From contig JAXFJE010000021.1 in the NCBI GenBank assembly GCA_034168985.1, positions 62,001 to 126,000 of the forward strand: a stretch of 64,000 bases of DNA. The letters run 5' to 3'. Both the position numbers and the translations under genes were made by a program. Source of the stretch: JALEVB01 sp022768265. Lineage in GTDB: Bacteria; Bacillota_I; Bacilli_A; Erysipelotrichales; Erysipelotrichaceae. The notes beneath the pieces were generated by a model. The model was given only the letters and a program-made list of their open reading frames with translations, was not told the origin of the DNA and ran no database searches. Shown here one piece after another: positions 52,655 through 61,552 of the stretch (positions within the stretch are counted from its first letter, which is position 1; each line of letters begins with the position of its first letter).

Positions 52655-54553
52655 ATGGCTAAAAAACAATTTAAAGCTGAATCTAAACGTCTATTAGATC
52701 TAATGATAAATTCAATTTATACCAACAATGAAATTTTCATTCGTGAATTAATTTCAAATGCCTCAGATGCTTTAGATAAAAGATATTATCTATCACTAAC
52801 TAACGATGAATATAAAGTTGATAAAAAAGATCTAAAGATCACGATCGAAGCTGATAAAGAAAATCATACCTTGATCATCAAAGATAGTGGTATCGGAATG
52901 AATGAAGAAGATCTAGATAAAAACTTAGGTACCATTGCAAAAAGTGGTTCGTTAGAATTTAAGAATGAACTAGAAAAAGCTACTAAAAATATCGATATCA
53001 TCGGTCAATTTGGGGTTGGTTTCTACTCCGCATTCATGGTAGCTAAACGCATCATCGTCATGTCCAAAAAAGTTGGTTGTGACAAAGCCTACCAATGGGT
53101 AAGCTCTGGTGAAGAAGGCTATACCATCTCCCAAATCGATAAAGAAGACTATGGTACAACGATCATCTTAGAATTAAAAGAAGATACGAAAGATGAAAAA
53201 TATTCTTCTTTTTTGGAACAATACGAAATCAAAAATTTGATCAAAAAATATTCCGATTATGTTCGTTACCCAATTGAAATGGAAATGGAAGTTTCTAAAC
53301 CTAAGGCTGATAACGATCAAGAATTTGAAACGGTCAAAGAATTACAAACCTTAAACTCGATGGTTCCACTATGGAAAAAAAGCAAGAAAAAGATCCAACC
53401 AGCAGAATACAATGAATTCTATAAAAGTAAATTCATGGATTGGCAAGATCCACAAAAAGTTTTACACTACGCCATCGAAGGAAATATTTCTTATACCGCT
53501 TTATTGTTCATCCCTAGCGTAGCCCCATATAACTTCTATAACGCTGATTATGAAGGTGGCTTACAACTTTATAGCAAAGGCGTGTTCATCATGGATAACG
53601 CTAAAGATCTGATCCCTGATTACTTCAAATTTGTCAAAGGTTTGATCGACAGCGATGATCTAAACCTAAATATCTCCCGTGAGATCTTGCAACAAGATCG
53701 TCAAGTTAAAGCCCTAGCAAAATCTATCGAAAAGAAAGTTAAGAACTATTTAGAAGACATGTTGAAAAACGAACGTGAAGAATATGAAAAACTATTTGAA
53801 AACTTTGGTTTAAACATGAAATTTGGCATCTATAAAGATTATGGTCTACACAAAGATATCCTACAAGACCTAATCATCTTTAGATCTAACAAAGAAGGTA
53901 AATATGTTACTTTAAAAGAATATGTCGATAGAATGAAAGAAGATCAAAAAGCCATTTATTATGTATGTGGTAAAAATGTTGAAGAAATCCAAAAATTACC
54001 ACAAATGGAAAAGATCAACGATAAAGATATCGAAGTATTGTATTTCTTAGATGACGTGGATGAATTCATGATCAACATCATGCAAACCTACGCTGATAAA
54101 CAATTTAAATCTGTTAACAAAGGTGATCTAGATCTAGATAGCGAAGAAGAAAAACAAGCTTTAAATCAAAAACAAGAAGAAAATAAGACCATGCTAGAAG
54201 CAATGAAAACTGCTTTAAGCGATAAGGTCAAAGAAGTTAGGATCTCTTCTCGTTTAAAACAAAATCCAATTTGTTTGGTATCAGATGATGGTCTATCTAT
54301 CGAAATGGAAAAGATCTTATCGCAAGGACCAAATGCCCAACAGATCAAAGCTAATAAGATCCTAGAGATCAACCCTGATCATGATGTATTCCAAACTTTA
54401 CAAGATATCAACACCAATCATCCAGAACTTTTGAATGATTACGCTAATATCTTATATGATCAAGCTTTATTGATCGAAGGCATGCCTATTGCTGATCCTG
54501 TAGCTTACGCTAACAAGATCTGCGAATTAATGATCAAAGCTAACAAAAAATAA
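52655..54553 (+). CDS. htpG: Molecular chaperone HtpG (Hsp90)
   Basis: 632 residues from the ATG at 52655 (SD AAAGGAGG at eight bases); the longer frame would run through the operators. N-terminal ATPase: IRELISNASDALDKRYYL, IKDSGIGMNEEDLDKNLGTI, IGQFGVGFYSAFMVA. Middle domain: LNLNISREILQQDRQVKAL. C-terminal dimer domain ends LMIKANKK with no MEEVD, as in bacteria. ATP-driven chaperone in the cytoplasm. Tandem CIRCE sites put it under HrcA, unlike B. subtilis htpG. Confidence 0.95.
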   Translation: MAKKQFKAESKRLLDLMINSIYTNNEIFIRELISNASDALDKRYYLSLTNDEYKVDKKDLKITIEADKENHTLIIKDSGIGMNEEDLDKNLGTIAKSGSLEFKNELEKATKNIDIIGQFGVGFYSAFMVAKRIIVMSKKVGCDKAYQWVSSGEEGYTISQIDKEDYGTTIILELKEDTKDEKYSSFLEQYEIKNLIKKYSDYVRYPIEMEMEVSKPKADNDQEFETVKELQTLNSMVPLWKKSKKKIQPAEYNEFYKSKFMDWQDPQKVLHYAIEGNISYTALLFIPSVAPYNFYNADYEGGLQLYSKGVFIMDNAKDLIPDYFKFVKGLIDSDDLNLNISREILQQDRQVKALAKSIEKKVKNYLEDMLKNEREEYEKLFENFGLNMKFGIYKDYGLHKDILQDLIIFRSNKEGKYVTLKEYVDRMKEDQKAIYYVCGKNVEEIQKLPQMEKINDKDIEVLYFLDDVDEFMINIMQTYADKQFKSVNKGDLDLDSEEEKQALNQKQEENKTMLEAMKTALSDKVKEVRISSRLKQNPICLVSDDGLSIEMEKILSQGPNAQQIKANKILEINPDHDVFQTLQDINTNHPELLNDYANILYDQALLIEGMPIADPVAYANKICELMIKANKK

Positions 54554-54580
54554 GGTGAATCAAAATGATTCACCTTTTTT
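54552..54580 (+). terminator. Terminator between htpG and the CDF gene
   Basis: Perfect 11-bp stem AAGGTGAATCA / TGATTCACCTT, AAA loop and T run; A run on the other side lets it act in both directions. Confidence 0.9.
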
Positions 54581-55751
54581 AATGCGTGCAATAATCATGG
54601 TCAAAAGTAATGACCGTAAAGATTCGCTCCTTATGCGCTGTCAATTTATCATCGATCATCTTTTTGATTTGTTCATCTTTGAGCGTACAATCAAATGGTA
54701 AGACGATATCAAAGATCAAATTGGTATGTGATGGACCAGTAACGATCCTAAAATCATGTAAGCTTAGTTTTTCATCGATACCTTTGATGATATTGGTGAC
54801 CATCGTTTTATAATGATTGGTCAATTCATCATCATTATCCACCGGATCCATATGTAAGGTCATCATGATATGCAATTCTTCCTGGATCTTTTTTTCGATC
54901 TCATCTACGATATCATGAACTGTAACAAAGCTATCATGGGCGTTGACCTCCACATGGCATGAGCCAATGGCCTTACCTGGTCCATAGTCATGAATGATCA
55001 GATCATGGATTCCTATGATATGCTCATTAGCCATGATCAAGGTTTTGATCTTTTCAACCAATTCTTTATCTGCTGGTCTACCTAATAGATCATCCAAGGT
55101 TTCTTTGACGATACCATAGCCTGAAAATAAGATAAATATCGAAACAACGATCCCCATTGCTCCATCGATCGGCAAAGCAGTAAAATTACCTAAGACCAAA
55201 GCTACGATGGTTGCTAGGGTCGCAATACAGTCGTTCAAACTATCTTGCGAGGTTGCTAGCATGGCAGGATTGTCGATCTTATTTCCTAAATAACGATTAA
55301 ACATGAACATCCACACCTTAACTAAGATCGTAATTACCATGATGATAAAAACGATGATATTAAAGCTGACCGGTTCAGGATTTATTACTTTAGCTAATGA
55401 GCTTTTAAACAGTTCAATTCCTACCATGAAGATAAAAAAGGAAATGACGATCGACACGATATATTCCATTCTACCATGGCCAAAAGGATGATCCTTATCC
55501 GCTGGTTTGCTCGCTAAGCGATAACCAAATAAAGTTATTACACAACTGACGCAATCACTTAGATTATTAAAAGCGTCACTGGTGATGGCAATCGAATTAC
55601 TAATGATACCTAACACAAATTTCACTAAAAACAAGCAAATATTGCTGAAGATACCAACCAAGCTACTTAGCATCCCATAGCACCAACGCACATGATCATC
55701 ATTAATATTTTCATGATCTTTTACAAATAGATTTATCAATAATTTAGTCAT
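54579..55751 (-). CDS. Cation diffusion facilitator transporter
   Basis: 390 residues with six membrane helices. Metal site in helix II: SIAITSDAFNNLSDCVSC; HPFGHGRMEYI follows; helix V has ATSQDSLNDCIATLAT (second Asp pair). The soluble C-terminal domain from about 215 is longer than usual, with a second ferredoxin-like half near 300-390. Exports Zn2+, Mn2+ or Fe2+ against protons; Asn-Asp rather than His-Asp in helix II leans away from Zn (inference). SD AAGGGG. Confidence 0.9.
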   Translation of the reverse strand: MTKLLINLFVKDHENINDDHVRWCYGMLSSLVGIFSNICLFLVKFVLGIISNSIAITSDAFNNLSDCVSCVITLFGYRLASKPADKDHPFGHGRMEYIVSIVISFFIFMVGIELFKSSLAKVINPEPVSFNIIVFIIMVITILVKVWMFMFNRYLGNKIDNPAMLATSQDSLNDCIATLATIVALVLGNFTALPIDGAMGIVVSIFILFSGYGIVKETLDDLLGRPADKELVEKIKTLIMANEHIIGIHDLIIHDYGPGKAIGSCHVEVNAHDSFVTVHDIVDEIEKKIQEELHIMMTLHMDPVDNDDELTNHYKTMVTNIIKGIDEKLSLHDFRIVTGPSHTNLIFDIVLPFDCTLKDEQIKKMIDDKLTAHKERIFTVITFDHDYCTH

Positions 55752-55777
55752 AATACCCCTTCTTCCGATGTACTATT

Positions 55778-56278
55778 TTAACATATTTTTTCTAAGATAA
55801 AACGACTAATTGCCGGAACAAACAATAACTGGATGGTTACCAATAAAACCATATCCCCATTTTGCCCTGACACAAAGGCTAATTTAGCAGCTAATGGCAT
55901 TAGCACCCAAAGCATCATGAAACCTAAATATAATAAGATGATCACATAAATGATATGCTCCATCTTTAACCGTAAATAATTATCTCCATCTTGATAAATG
56001 ACCATAAAACTTTCCCAAACCAAGGTATTGGCCATACAAAGAATGATTACCTGCTCAAAAAGACTATTGATGCCACTAGCTAAGATCATCAATAATTGAA
56101 TACCAAATAATCCTAAGCTACGTCTTATCATCTTAGCATCAACATGCAGATTAAATAAGGCTAAACCTAAGGCCCATGCTACTAAGATCAACACTACCTT
56201 ACCATAAGCATTGTACATGTAGAAAAAACCAAAAAGCATCAAAAACATTTCAACATAGATCATCTGTAATTTTGTCAT
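55778..56278 (-). CDS. Five-helix membrane protein beside the WYL regulator
   Basis: 166 residues from the ATG at 56278 (GAGGTGATAACA ahead); the longer frame is unsupported. About five membrane helices, e.g. IYVEMFLMLFGFFYMYNAYG, and short loops (YQDGDNYLRLKMEH). No family recognised. Divergent from the WYL regulator with a shared palindrome between, so probably regulated by it. WYL regulators often sit near defence or stress genes, but nothing else here points to defence. Confidence 0.65.
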   Translation of the reverse strand: MTKLQMIYVEMFLMLFGFFYMYNAYGKVVLILVAWALGLALFNLHVDAKMIRRSLGLFGIQLLMILASGINSLFEQVIILCMANTLVWESFMVIYQDGDNYLRLKMEHIIYVIILLYLGFMMLWVLMPLAAKLAFVSGQNGDMVLLVTIQLLFVPAISRFILEKIC

Positions 56279-56303
56279 TGTTATCACCTCATCAAGTGCT
56301 AAC

Positions 56304-56332
56304 ATTATAAAAATTATCTGCAAATTATATGT
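56304..56332 (-). promoter_or_regulatory. Promoter of the five-helix membrane protein, -35 inside the palindrome
   Basis: -10 TATAAT (56309-56304), 17-base spacer, -35 ACATAT (56332-56327), identical in layout to 41270-41298. Confidence 0.6.
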
Positions 56333-56350
56333 CCTATTTTTTGGACATAT
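56327..56350. promoter_or_regulatory. Operator-like palindrome, copy B, between WYL regulator and membrane protein
   Basis: ATATGTCC, 8-base spacer, GGACATAT: perfect 8-bp arms. 21 of 24 bases match copy A at 41293-41316. Confidence 0.7.
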
Positions 56351-56364
56351 GTTAAAATTAAAGC

Positions 56365-57315
56365 ATGAGGATCATAAAATTATTACAAATTTTTCAACAA
56401 GAAAGTGATGAAAATCATTGTTTAAATGCAACGATGCTAGCTGATCGCCTTGCCCAGGCCAATATCAGCGTCGATCGCAAGACCTTATACAATGACATCA
56501 AAAAATTAAACCATTGTGGCTATACCATCAATTATGACAAAAATAAGAAAGGATATTATCTAGAACGTAACTTATCCATCACGGATATCAAGATCATCAT
56601 TGATGCTTTAAATGCTCAAAGCTTCTTGAGCCTAGCTAAAACCAAAGAGCTAATTACTACTGTCAATGAAAATCTATCCATCAATGAACAGACGATCTTA
56701 AGTAAGATCACCTTGCCTTTTGGTAAAAAAGCTTTAGACAATACCACGGTATATAATTTAAACAATATCATCAATGCTTTGATCAATCATGAAGATATTA
56801 GTTTTAATTATGCTGATATGACCTTTAGCCAAAAACATTTCCGCTTAAAAAACGGCCAATTGGCAACCTACCAAACGACCCCTTGTTATATCATCTTATC
56901 TAATGATAAGTATTATCTATTATCTTATAGTCATAAACACCAAAGCTTTTCACACTATCGCTTAGACCGTATGGTCAATATTACTCCCATTCTGGCAAAC
57001 CCTAACCCTATTCCCAATATCGATATCTATAAGTACCTAAATGAGAAATTTAATATGAATATCGGTACCAAGGAAAACATTGCCATTCGTTTTGACAATA
57101 AGATCGAGCATATCGTTTATGATCGTTTGCAAGATAGTGCCATCAAGACATACCAAGATGATGATCATTTCATCATTAATTTTAATAGCGTTATCTCTTT
57201 TGATCTAATAGCTTGGATCATCAGCTTTCAAGATAAGGCCGAAGTCTTATCCCCACAAAGCTTAAAAAACGAAATCATCAATACCGCTAATGCTATCATC
57301 CAACGATATCAATAA
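56365..57315 (+). CDS. WYL domain transcriptional regulator
   Basis: 316 residues: N-terminal HTH (residues 1-65, LADRLAQANISVDRKTLYND as recognition part), linker helices, WYL/Sm-like domain about 135-215 (CYIILSNDKYYLLSY, HYRLDRMVNI) and a WCX-type extension to the end. Binds single-stranded nucleic acid or nucleotide ligands in studied members. No SD precedes the ATG, and TAAAAT lies seven bases before it, so the mRNA may be leaderless. The sirtuin gene follows by 11 bases. Confidence 0.9.
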   Translation: MRIIKLLQIFQQESDENHCLNATMLADRLAQANISVDRKTLYNDIKKLNHCGYTINYDKNKKGYYLERNLSITDIKIIIDALNAQSFLSLAKTKELITTVNENLSINEQTILSKITLPFGKKALDNTTVYNLNNIINALINHEDISFNYADMTFSQKHFRLKNGQLATYQTTPCYIILSNDKYYLLSYSHKHQSFSHYRLDRMVNITPILANPNPIPNIDIYKYLNEKFNMNIGTKENIAIRFDNKIEHIVYDRLQDSAIKTYQDDDHFIINFNSVISFDLIAWIISFQDKAEVLSPQSLKNEIINTANAIIQRYQ

Positions 57316-57326
57316 GGAGCAAAAAC

Positions 57327-58049
57327 ATGGACAAAATCACACAATTACAAAACATCATCGATCATTCATCAAAGATCGTCTTTTTTACTGGTGCGGGCGT
57401 ATCATGTGATAGCGGGATTCCTGATTTCCGTAGTCAAGATGGTCTATATCATCAACAATATGCTTATCCGCCAGAAACGATCCTAAGCCATCGCTTTTTT
57501 TGGCAAAACACTGCAGAATTTTACCGTTTTTATCGTAACAAGATGATCTATCCTCAAGCTAAGCCAAACATTACCCATAAATTCATCGCCCAATTAGAAA
57601 AACAAGGCAAATGCTTAGGTACCATCACCCAAAATATCGATGGCCTACATCAAATGGCCAATAGCCGAAAAGTTATAGAGCTTCATGGTTCGATCCATCG
57701 CAACTATTGTACCAAATGTCATAAATTCTATGAGCTATCTACGATCATCAACAGTGTGTCCATCCCAACTTGTGAGTGCCATGGTATCATCAAGCCTGAT
57801 GTGGTCTTATACGAAGAAGCCTTAGACGAAAAAAATATCAATGATGCTTTATCATTGATATTAGCGTGTGATACTTTGATCGTCTGTGGTACAAGCTTGC
57901 AAGTCTATCCGGCAGCTAGTTTTGTCAATTATTATCAAAAAGATCAATTGGTCTTGATCAATAAGACTTGTACTCCTTTTGATCAAAAAGCTGATCTAGT
58001 CATCAATCAACCGCTTGATCAAGTGCTTAGCCAACTAGTCATTCGTTAG
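57327..58049 (+). CDS. Sir2-family NAD-dependent deacylase
   Basis: 240 residues: FTGAGVSCDSGIPDFRS (NAD site), ITQNIDGLHQMAN and ELHGSIHRNYCTKC with the catalytic His. Four zinc Cys are present as CTKC and, 25 residues on, CEC; the second pair has one residue between instead of the usual two to four. GTSLQVYPAASFVNYY near the end. Removes acyl groups from lysine using NAD. Probably co-transcribed with the WYL regulator. Confidence 0.9.
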   Translation: MDKITQLQNIIDHSSKIVFFTGAGVSCDSGIPDFRSQDGLYHQQYAYPPETILSHRFFWQNTAEFYRFYRNKMIYPQAKPNITHKFIAQLEKQGKCLGTITQNIDGLHQMANSRKVIELHGSIHRNYCTKCHKFYELSTIINSVSIPTCECHGIIKPDVVLYEEALDEKNINDALSLILACDTLIVCGTSLQVYPAASFVNYYQKDQLVLINKTCTPFDQKADLVINQPLDQVLSQLVIR

Positions 58050-58195
58050 CTTTGTCTTATTTTGGCATTGCTTTTGGCTTCTTCCTGTTCCATCTTACGC
58101 CGATGGGCATACTTTTCCCATGCGATCATCGTAACGACGATGATCAAAAATATCAACGCGATGGCATTTAGTACTAAGTCGATATCGATTTTCAT
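58046..58195 (-). CDS. 49-residue single-pass membrane protein
   Basis: Starts MKIDIDLVLNAIALIFLIIV, then a basic-acidic cytoplasmic tail (WEKYAHRRKMEQEEAK). AGGAGG precedes the ATG by five bases, a strong reason to call it. N-terminal acidic start, one helix at about 8-25. Overlaps the sirtuin stop tail-to-tail by four bases. Layout is like small accessory subunits of transporters or oxidases; function unknown. Confidence 0.65.
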   Translation of the reverse strand: MKIDIDLVLNAIALIFLIIVVTMIAWEKYAHRRKMEQEEAKSNAKIRQS

Positions 58196-58297
58196 ATGCC
58201 CTCCTATTAGATATAATATATACTATTTTTATTTTTTTTGCTAGCGCCGGTCTAAAAAAAATAATATAATTGTACGTTGAGAAGGGATTATTACAAA

Positions 58298-59227
58298 ATG
58301 TTTTTAAATATTATTTTATTATCTATCGGATTTATTTTACTGATCAAAGGAGCTGACATCTTCGTTGATGGTGCAAGCTCAATTGCTTTATTTTTCAAGA
58401 TACCGACCATCGTTATCGGTTTGACCATCGTAGCTTTTGGAACCAGTGCTCCAGAAGCTGCCGTATCCATTGCCGCAGCCTTAGATAACTCCAGCGCTAT
58501 TTCCATCAGCAATGTCATCGGTTCTAATATATTCAATGTTTTAGCTGTTTTAGGTATCAATGCCATGATATGCTCCTTACCAATAACCAATCAAGTTGTC
58601 AAACAAGACCTTCCTATCTTAGTATGTTCAAGCCTTTTGACCTTGATCTTCATGTATGATAGTCGTTTAAATCGTTGGGAAGGTTTGATCTTATTGCTTG
58701 GCATCATCCTATATTGTGCTAATTTGATTAGATTTACCTTGACCCACAGCGTTGCAAGCAAAGAAGAAACCCAGATCATCAGCTTACCTAAAGCGATCGT
58801 TCTTGCGCTTGTTGGTCTAGCTGGGGTCATCATCGGCGGAGATATGGTCGTTGATAGTGCGAAGATGTTAGCATTAAGTTTTGGCATGAGCGAAAAATTA
58901 GTAGGCCTTACCATCGTATCGATCGGTACCTCTTTACCTGAACTAGTTACTGGTATCATTGCTGCTCGCAAAGGGGAAACGGATATCGCCATAGGCAATG
59001 TCGTAGGATCTTGTATCTTTAACTTATTATTTATCTTAGGTATCAGCTGTACGATCTCGCCATATGGCTTTGAAAGCATCTTGATGATCGATGGCATCAT
59101 CATGTTGGCAACCACGATCTTATTATATGCCTTGGCGGTGATCAAGCATAAGATCAATCGCTATCATGGTATCTTCTTTGTCAGCTTATTTATCATTTAT
59201 ACAGCATATATCATCATGAGGAACTAA
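58298..59227 (+). CDS. Calcium/sodium exchanger (CaCA, YrbG type)
   Basis: 309 residues from the ATG at 58298 (AAGGGAT ahead); an upstream TTG frame adds seven residues. About ten helices in two inverted halves: alpha-1 repeat IVAFGTSAPEAAVSIAAAL with SNVIGSNIFNV, alpha-2 repeat VSIGTSLPELVTGIIAAR with GNVVGSCIFNLLF. These hold the cation-binding Glu and Asn. Exports Ca2+ in exchange for Na+ or H+. Followed by the PPC gene at two bases. Confidence 0.92.
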   Translation: MFLNIILLSIGFILLIKGADIFVDGASSIALFFKIPTIVIGLTIVAFGTSAPEAAVSIAAALDNSSAISISNVIGSNIFNVLAVLGINAMICSLPITNQVVKQDLPILVCSSLLTLIFMYDSRLNRWEGLILLLGIILYCANLIRFTLTHSVASKEETQIISLPKAIVLALVGLAGVIIGGDMVVDSAKMLALSFGMSEKLVGLTIVSIGTSLPELVTGIIAARKGETDIAIGNVVGSCIFNLLFILGISCTISPYGFESILMIDGIIMLATTILLYALAVIKHKINRYHGIFFVSLFIIYTAYIIMRN

Positions 59228-59229
59228 AA

Positions 59230-59622
59230 ATGATCATCTGCGAACGTTTACATCGCCATGATGATCTAAAACAAAGCATCATGGCCATTTGTCAAAAACA
59301 TCATATTGAAGCAGGAACGATCATTTCTAGTGTTGGCTGCCTTAGCAAGCTACATCTTCGCCTTGCCAAGGCAAAAGACACCTTGATGATCGATGATGAT
59401 CTAGAAATTTTGCAGCTCAATGGGACTTGCAGCATCAACGGTTGTCATCTCCATCTATGTGTCAGTGATGATAAAGGCAAGGTATATGGCGGTCATTTGT
59501 TGGATGGCTGTATCATCAACACCACATGCGAAATAGTGATCTTGACCATCGAAGACAAGATTTTCACTCGAGAATACAATCAAACGACCGGATATAAAGA
59601 ATTAAATATCCTAGAAAGGTAA
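59230..59622 (+). CDS. PPC/DUF296 domain protein
   Basis: 130 residues forming one PPC domain: AGTIISSVGCLSKLHLRLA, LNGTCSINGCHLHLCVSDDK and GGHLLDGCIINTTCEIVI. The HLHLC and GGHL His residues form the likely metal site of bacterial homologues. Related to plant AT-hook motif proteins but without the AT hook. Function in bacteria unknown. Four bases before the S66 gene, within a plus-strand operon. Confidence 0.85.
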   Translation: MIICERLHRHDDLKQSIMAICQKHHIEAGTIISSVGCLSKLHLRLAKAKDTLMIDDDLEILQLNGTCSINGCHLHLCVSDDKGKVYGGHLLDGCIINTTCEIVILTIEDKIFTREYNQTTGYKELNILER

Positions 59623-59626
59623 AGTT

Positions 59627-60598
59627 ATGTATTATCCACGTTTTCCCCAAAAAGGTGAAACCATTGGGATCTGTGCGCCAAGTGCAGGCGTAGGCAATAG
59701 CCTAGAAGGTTATCAATTAGCTTTGCAGCAACTTTCTCAATTTTTTCAAATCAAAGAAACTGCCCATGTTCGTAGCAATGGCGTTCGCTCCACAGATGCT
59801 AAAACTAGAGCACAAGAAGTAATGGAATTATTTGCGGATGAAAATTGCCAGATGGTCATATGTGCTCGAGGCGGAGAATTTTTATTTGAGATCTTGCCTG
59901 AGATCGATTTTACTTTATTGACCCAACATCCCAAATGGTTTTTAGGAGCTTCTGACCCTACTAGCTTATTATATTGTCTAACTACCAAATATGATATTGC
60001 AACCTTATATGGTCAAAGCGCTACCTCTTTCGATGTCAAACATAAATACCTTGATGATTGCTTACAGCTGATGCAAGGACAGCTTATCACGCAAACAAAC
60101 TATGATTTCTATCAAAAACCGGATTATGAAGCGACCACGATCGTATATGACCAAAAAGTCAGCTATTTACAAAATCAAGATGAAATCATGCTTAGCGGGC
60201 GTTTGATCGGCGGCTGCATCGATGTGATCAAAAATATCATCAACACCCCTTATGATGGTACCCTAGATTTCATCAACCGTTATCAAAATGATGGCATCAT
60301 CTGGTTTTTTGATAACTATGCCTTATCTGCTGAAGATTTCTATTTGACCATATTACAAATGAAATATGCTGGCTACTTCCAACATACCAAGGCCATCATC
60401 AATGGTCGCACGGTCTTTCCTGCTAGTTTTACCGGCTTAACTTATTTTGAAGCCTTAAAAATGGCATTACCAGATATCGCGATCATCTCTGAAGCCGACA
60501 TCGGCCATACCAAACCTCGAATGACCTTGATAAATGGCAGCTATGCAACAATTTGTGCAAAAAATAAAACTTTTACTATCAATTTTGAATTAAAATGA
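59627..60598 (+). CDS. S66 family LD-carboxypeptidase/MccF-like peptidase
   Basis: 323 residues. N-terminal IGICAPSAGVGN; VICARGGEFLFEILPEID then FLGASDPTSLLYCLT, where the nucleophile region normally reads GxSDxT; later RLIGGCIDVIKN and Glu/His triad members (DNYALSAEDFY, AEADIGHTKP-like SEADIGHTKPRM). LdcA cleaves the terminal D-Ala from muropeptides; MccF relatives cleave microcin C. Family is firm, substrate open. Confidence 0.87.
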   Translation: MYYPRFPQKGETIGICAPSAGVGNSLEGYQLALQQLSQFFQIKETAHVRSNGVRSTDAKTRAQEVMELFADENCQMVICARGGEFLFEILPEIDFTLLTQHPKWFLGASDPTSLLYCLTTKYDIATLYGQSATSFDVKHKYLDDCLQLMQGQLITQTNYDFYQKPDYEATTIVYDQKVSYLQNQDEIMLSGRLIGGCIDVIKNIINTPYDGTLDFINRYQNDGIIWFFDNYALSAEDFYLTILQMKYAGYFQHTKAIINGRTVFPASFTGLTYFEALKMALPDIAIISEADIGHTKPRMTLINGSYATICAKNKTFTINFELK

Positions 60599-60630
60599 TA
60601 TAATTATATAAGCTAAGCCTTAGCTTAGTT

Positions 60631-60705
60631 GCCGACTTAGCACAGGGGTAGTGCAACGCATTCGTAACGCGTAGGTCGTAGGTTCAAATCCTATAGTCGG
60701 CACCA
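60631..60705 (+). tRNA. tRNA-Thr (CGT)
   Basis: 75 bases with encoded CCA. Acceptor GCCGACT/AGTCGGC; anticodon loop TTCGTAA gives CGT; T-loop GTTCAAATC. A palindrome (AAGCTAAGCCTTAGCTT, from about 60610) and a TATAAT box at about 60598 lie upstream. Confidence 0.93.
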
Positions 60706-60718
60706 TGATTATTCATAC

Positions 60719-60746
60719 AGGTATCCATAATTTGGATACCTTTTTT
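60719..60746 (+). terminator. Terminator after tRNA-Thr(CGT)
   Basis: Stem AGGTATCCA / TGGATACCT, loop TAATT, followed by a T run. Confidence 0.88.
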
Positions 60747-60789
60747 ATTTAAAAGGTGTATAATTAAATTCAAAGGAAGGTAACATATA

Positions 60790-61524
60790 ATGAAAAGATA
60801 TCAAGAGTTCGCGCATATCGTGCAGCAGCAACTTGATCAAGCCTTAACCCAAGAAACCATAATCGAACAATGTGCTGCACAGATTGCCAAGACCATCATG
60901 AACGATGGCATCTTACATGTTTTTGGCTGTGGACATTCCCAAATGTTTGGCGAAGAGCTTTGCTTTAGGACCGGAGGCTTAGTACCAGTAAATGCGATCA
61001 TGATCCCGCATTACAATATTTATCCTAAAGCTCGTTTCTCCCAATTAATGGAAAGAACCGAAGGTTTTGCCAAAGAAGTGTTAAACAGCATGTACACCAC
61101 CCCTAACGATACAATGTTGATCATCAGTATCTCTGGACGTAATCCTGCTGGTATCGAAATGGCCATGGCTGCTAAAGAAAAAGGCATGTGTGTCATTGGC
61201 GCTACTGGTTTAAATTATTCCAACAATGTTACATCACGTCATTCTAGCGGTAAATTATTAAAAGATGTTTGTGACATCGTTTTAGATACTTGTTCCATCA
61301 AAGGGGATGCTGTCCTAGAAGATCCAAAGGTTCCAGAAAAATTCTGTTCGACATCTACCGTCGTAACCATGACCTTATTATTAGGTATCATCGGGGAAGC
61401 AATTCAGATCATGGCTGATCAAGGCTTTGAACCACCAATCTGGGTCAGTGGAAATCTTGACCGTGGCGATCAGGTCAATAATGAATATTTGCGAAAATAC
61501 AAAGGCAAGATCGATATCATTTAA
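60790..61524 (+). CDS. SIS domain protein, UPF0309 family
   Basis: 244 residues. Sugar-isomerase fold: GILHVFGCGHSQMFGEELCFR, TMLIISISGRNPAGIEMAM (phosphosugar Ser loop) and GDAVLEDPKVPEKFCSTSTV near 180. Likely binds or isomerises an amino-sugar phosphate. SD GGAAGG. No sugar operon around it. Bracketed by terminators. Confidence 0.85.
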   Translation: MKRYQEFAHIVQQQLDQALTQETIIEQCAAQIAKTIMNDGILHVFGCGHSQMFGEELCFRTGGLVPVNAIMIPHYNIYPKARFSQLMERTEGFAKEVLNSMYTTPNDTMLIISISGRNPAGIEMAMAAKEKGMCVIGATGLNYSNNVTSRHSSGKLLKDVCDIVLDTCSIKGDAVLEDPKVPEKFCSTSTVVTMTLLLGIIGEAIQIMADQGFEPPIWVSGNLDRGDQVNNEYLRKYKGKIDII

Positions 61525-61552
61525 AAAAGCGTTCAACCGAACGCTTTTATTT
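61525..61552 (+). terminator. Terminator between SIS and TetR genes
   Basis: 10-bp stem AAAAGCGTTC / GAACGCTTTT with AACC loop; T-rich on both sides, usable in both directions. Confidence 0.88.

Noticed and set aside
57327..58049. Defence-type sirtuin (as in Thoeris or DSR systems)
   Set aside because: The protein has an ordinary deacylase length and zinc site and lacks fused effector domains.
58062..58244. 60-residue plus-strand frame after the sirtuin
   Set aside because: Antisense to the 49-residue membrane protein, which has the better SD and composition.
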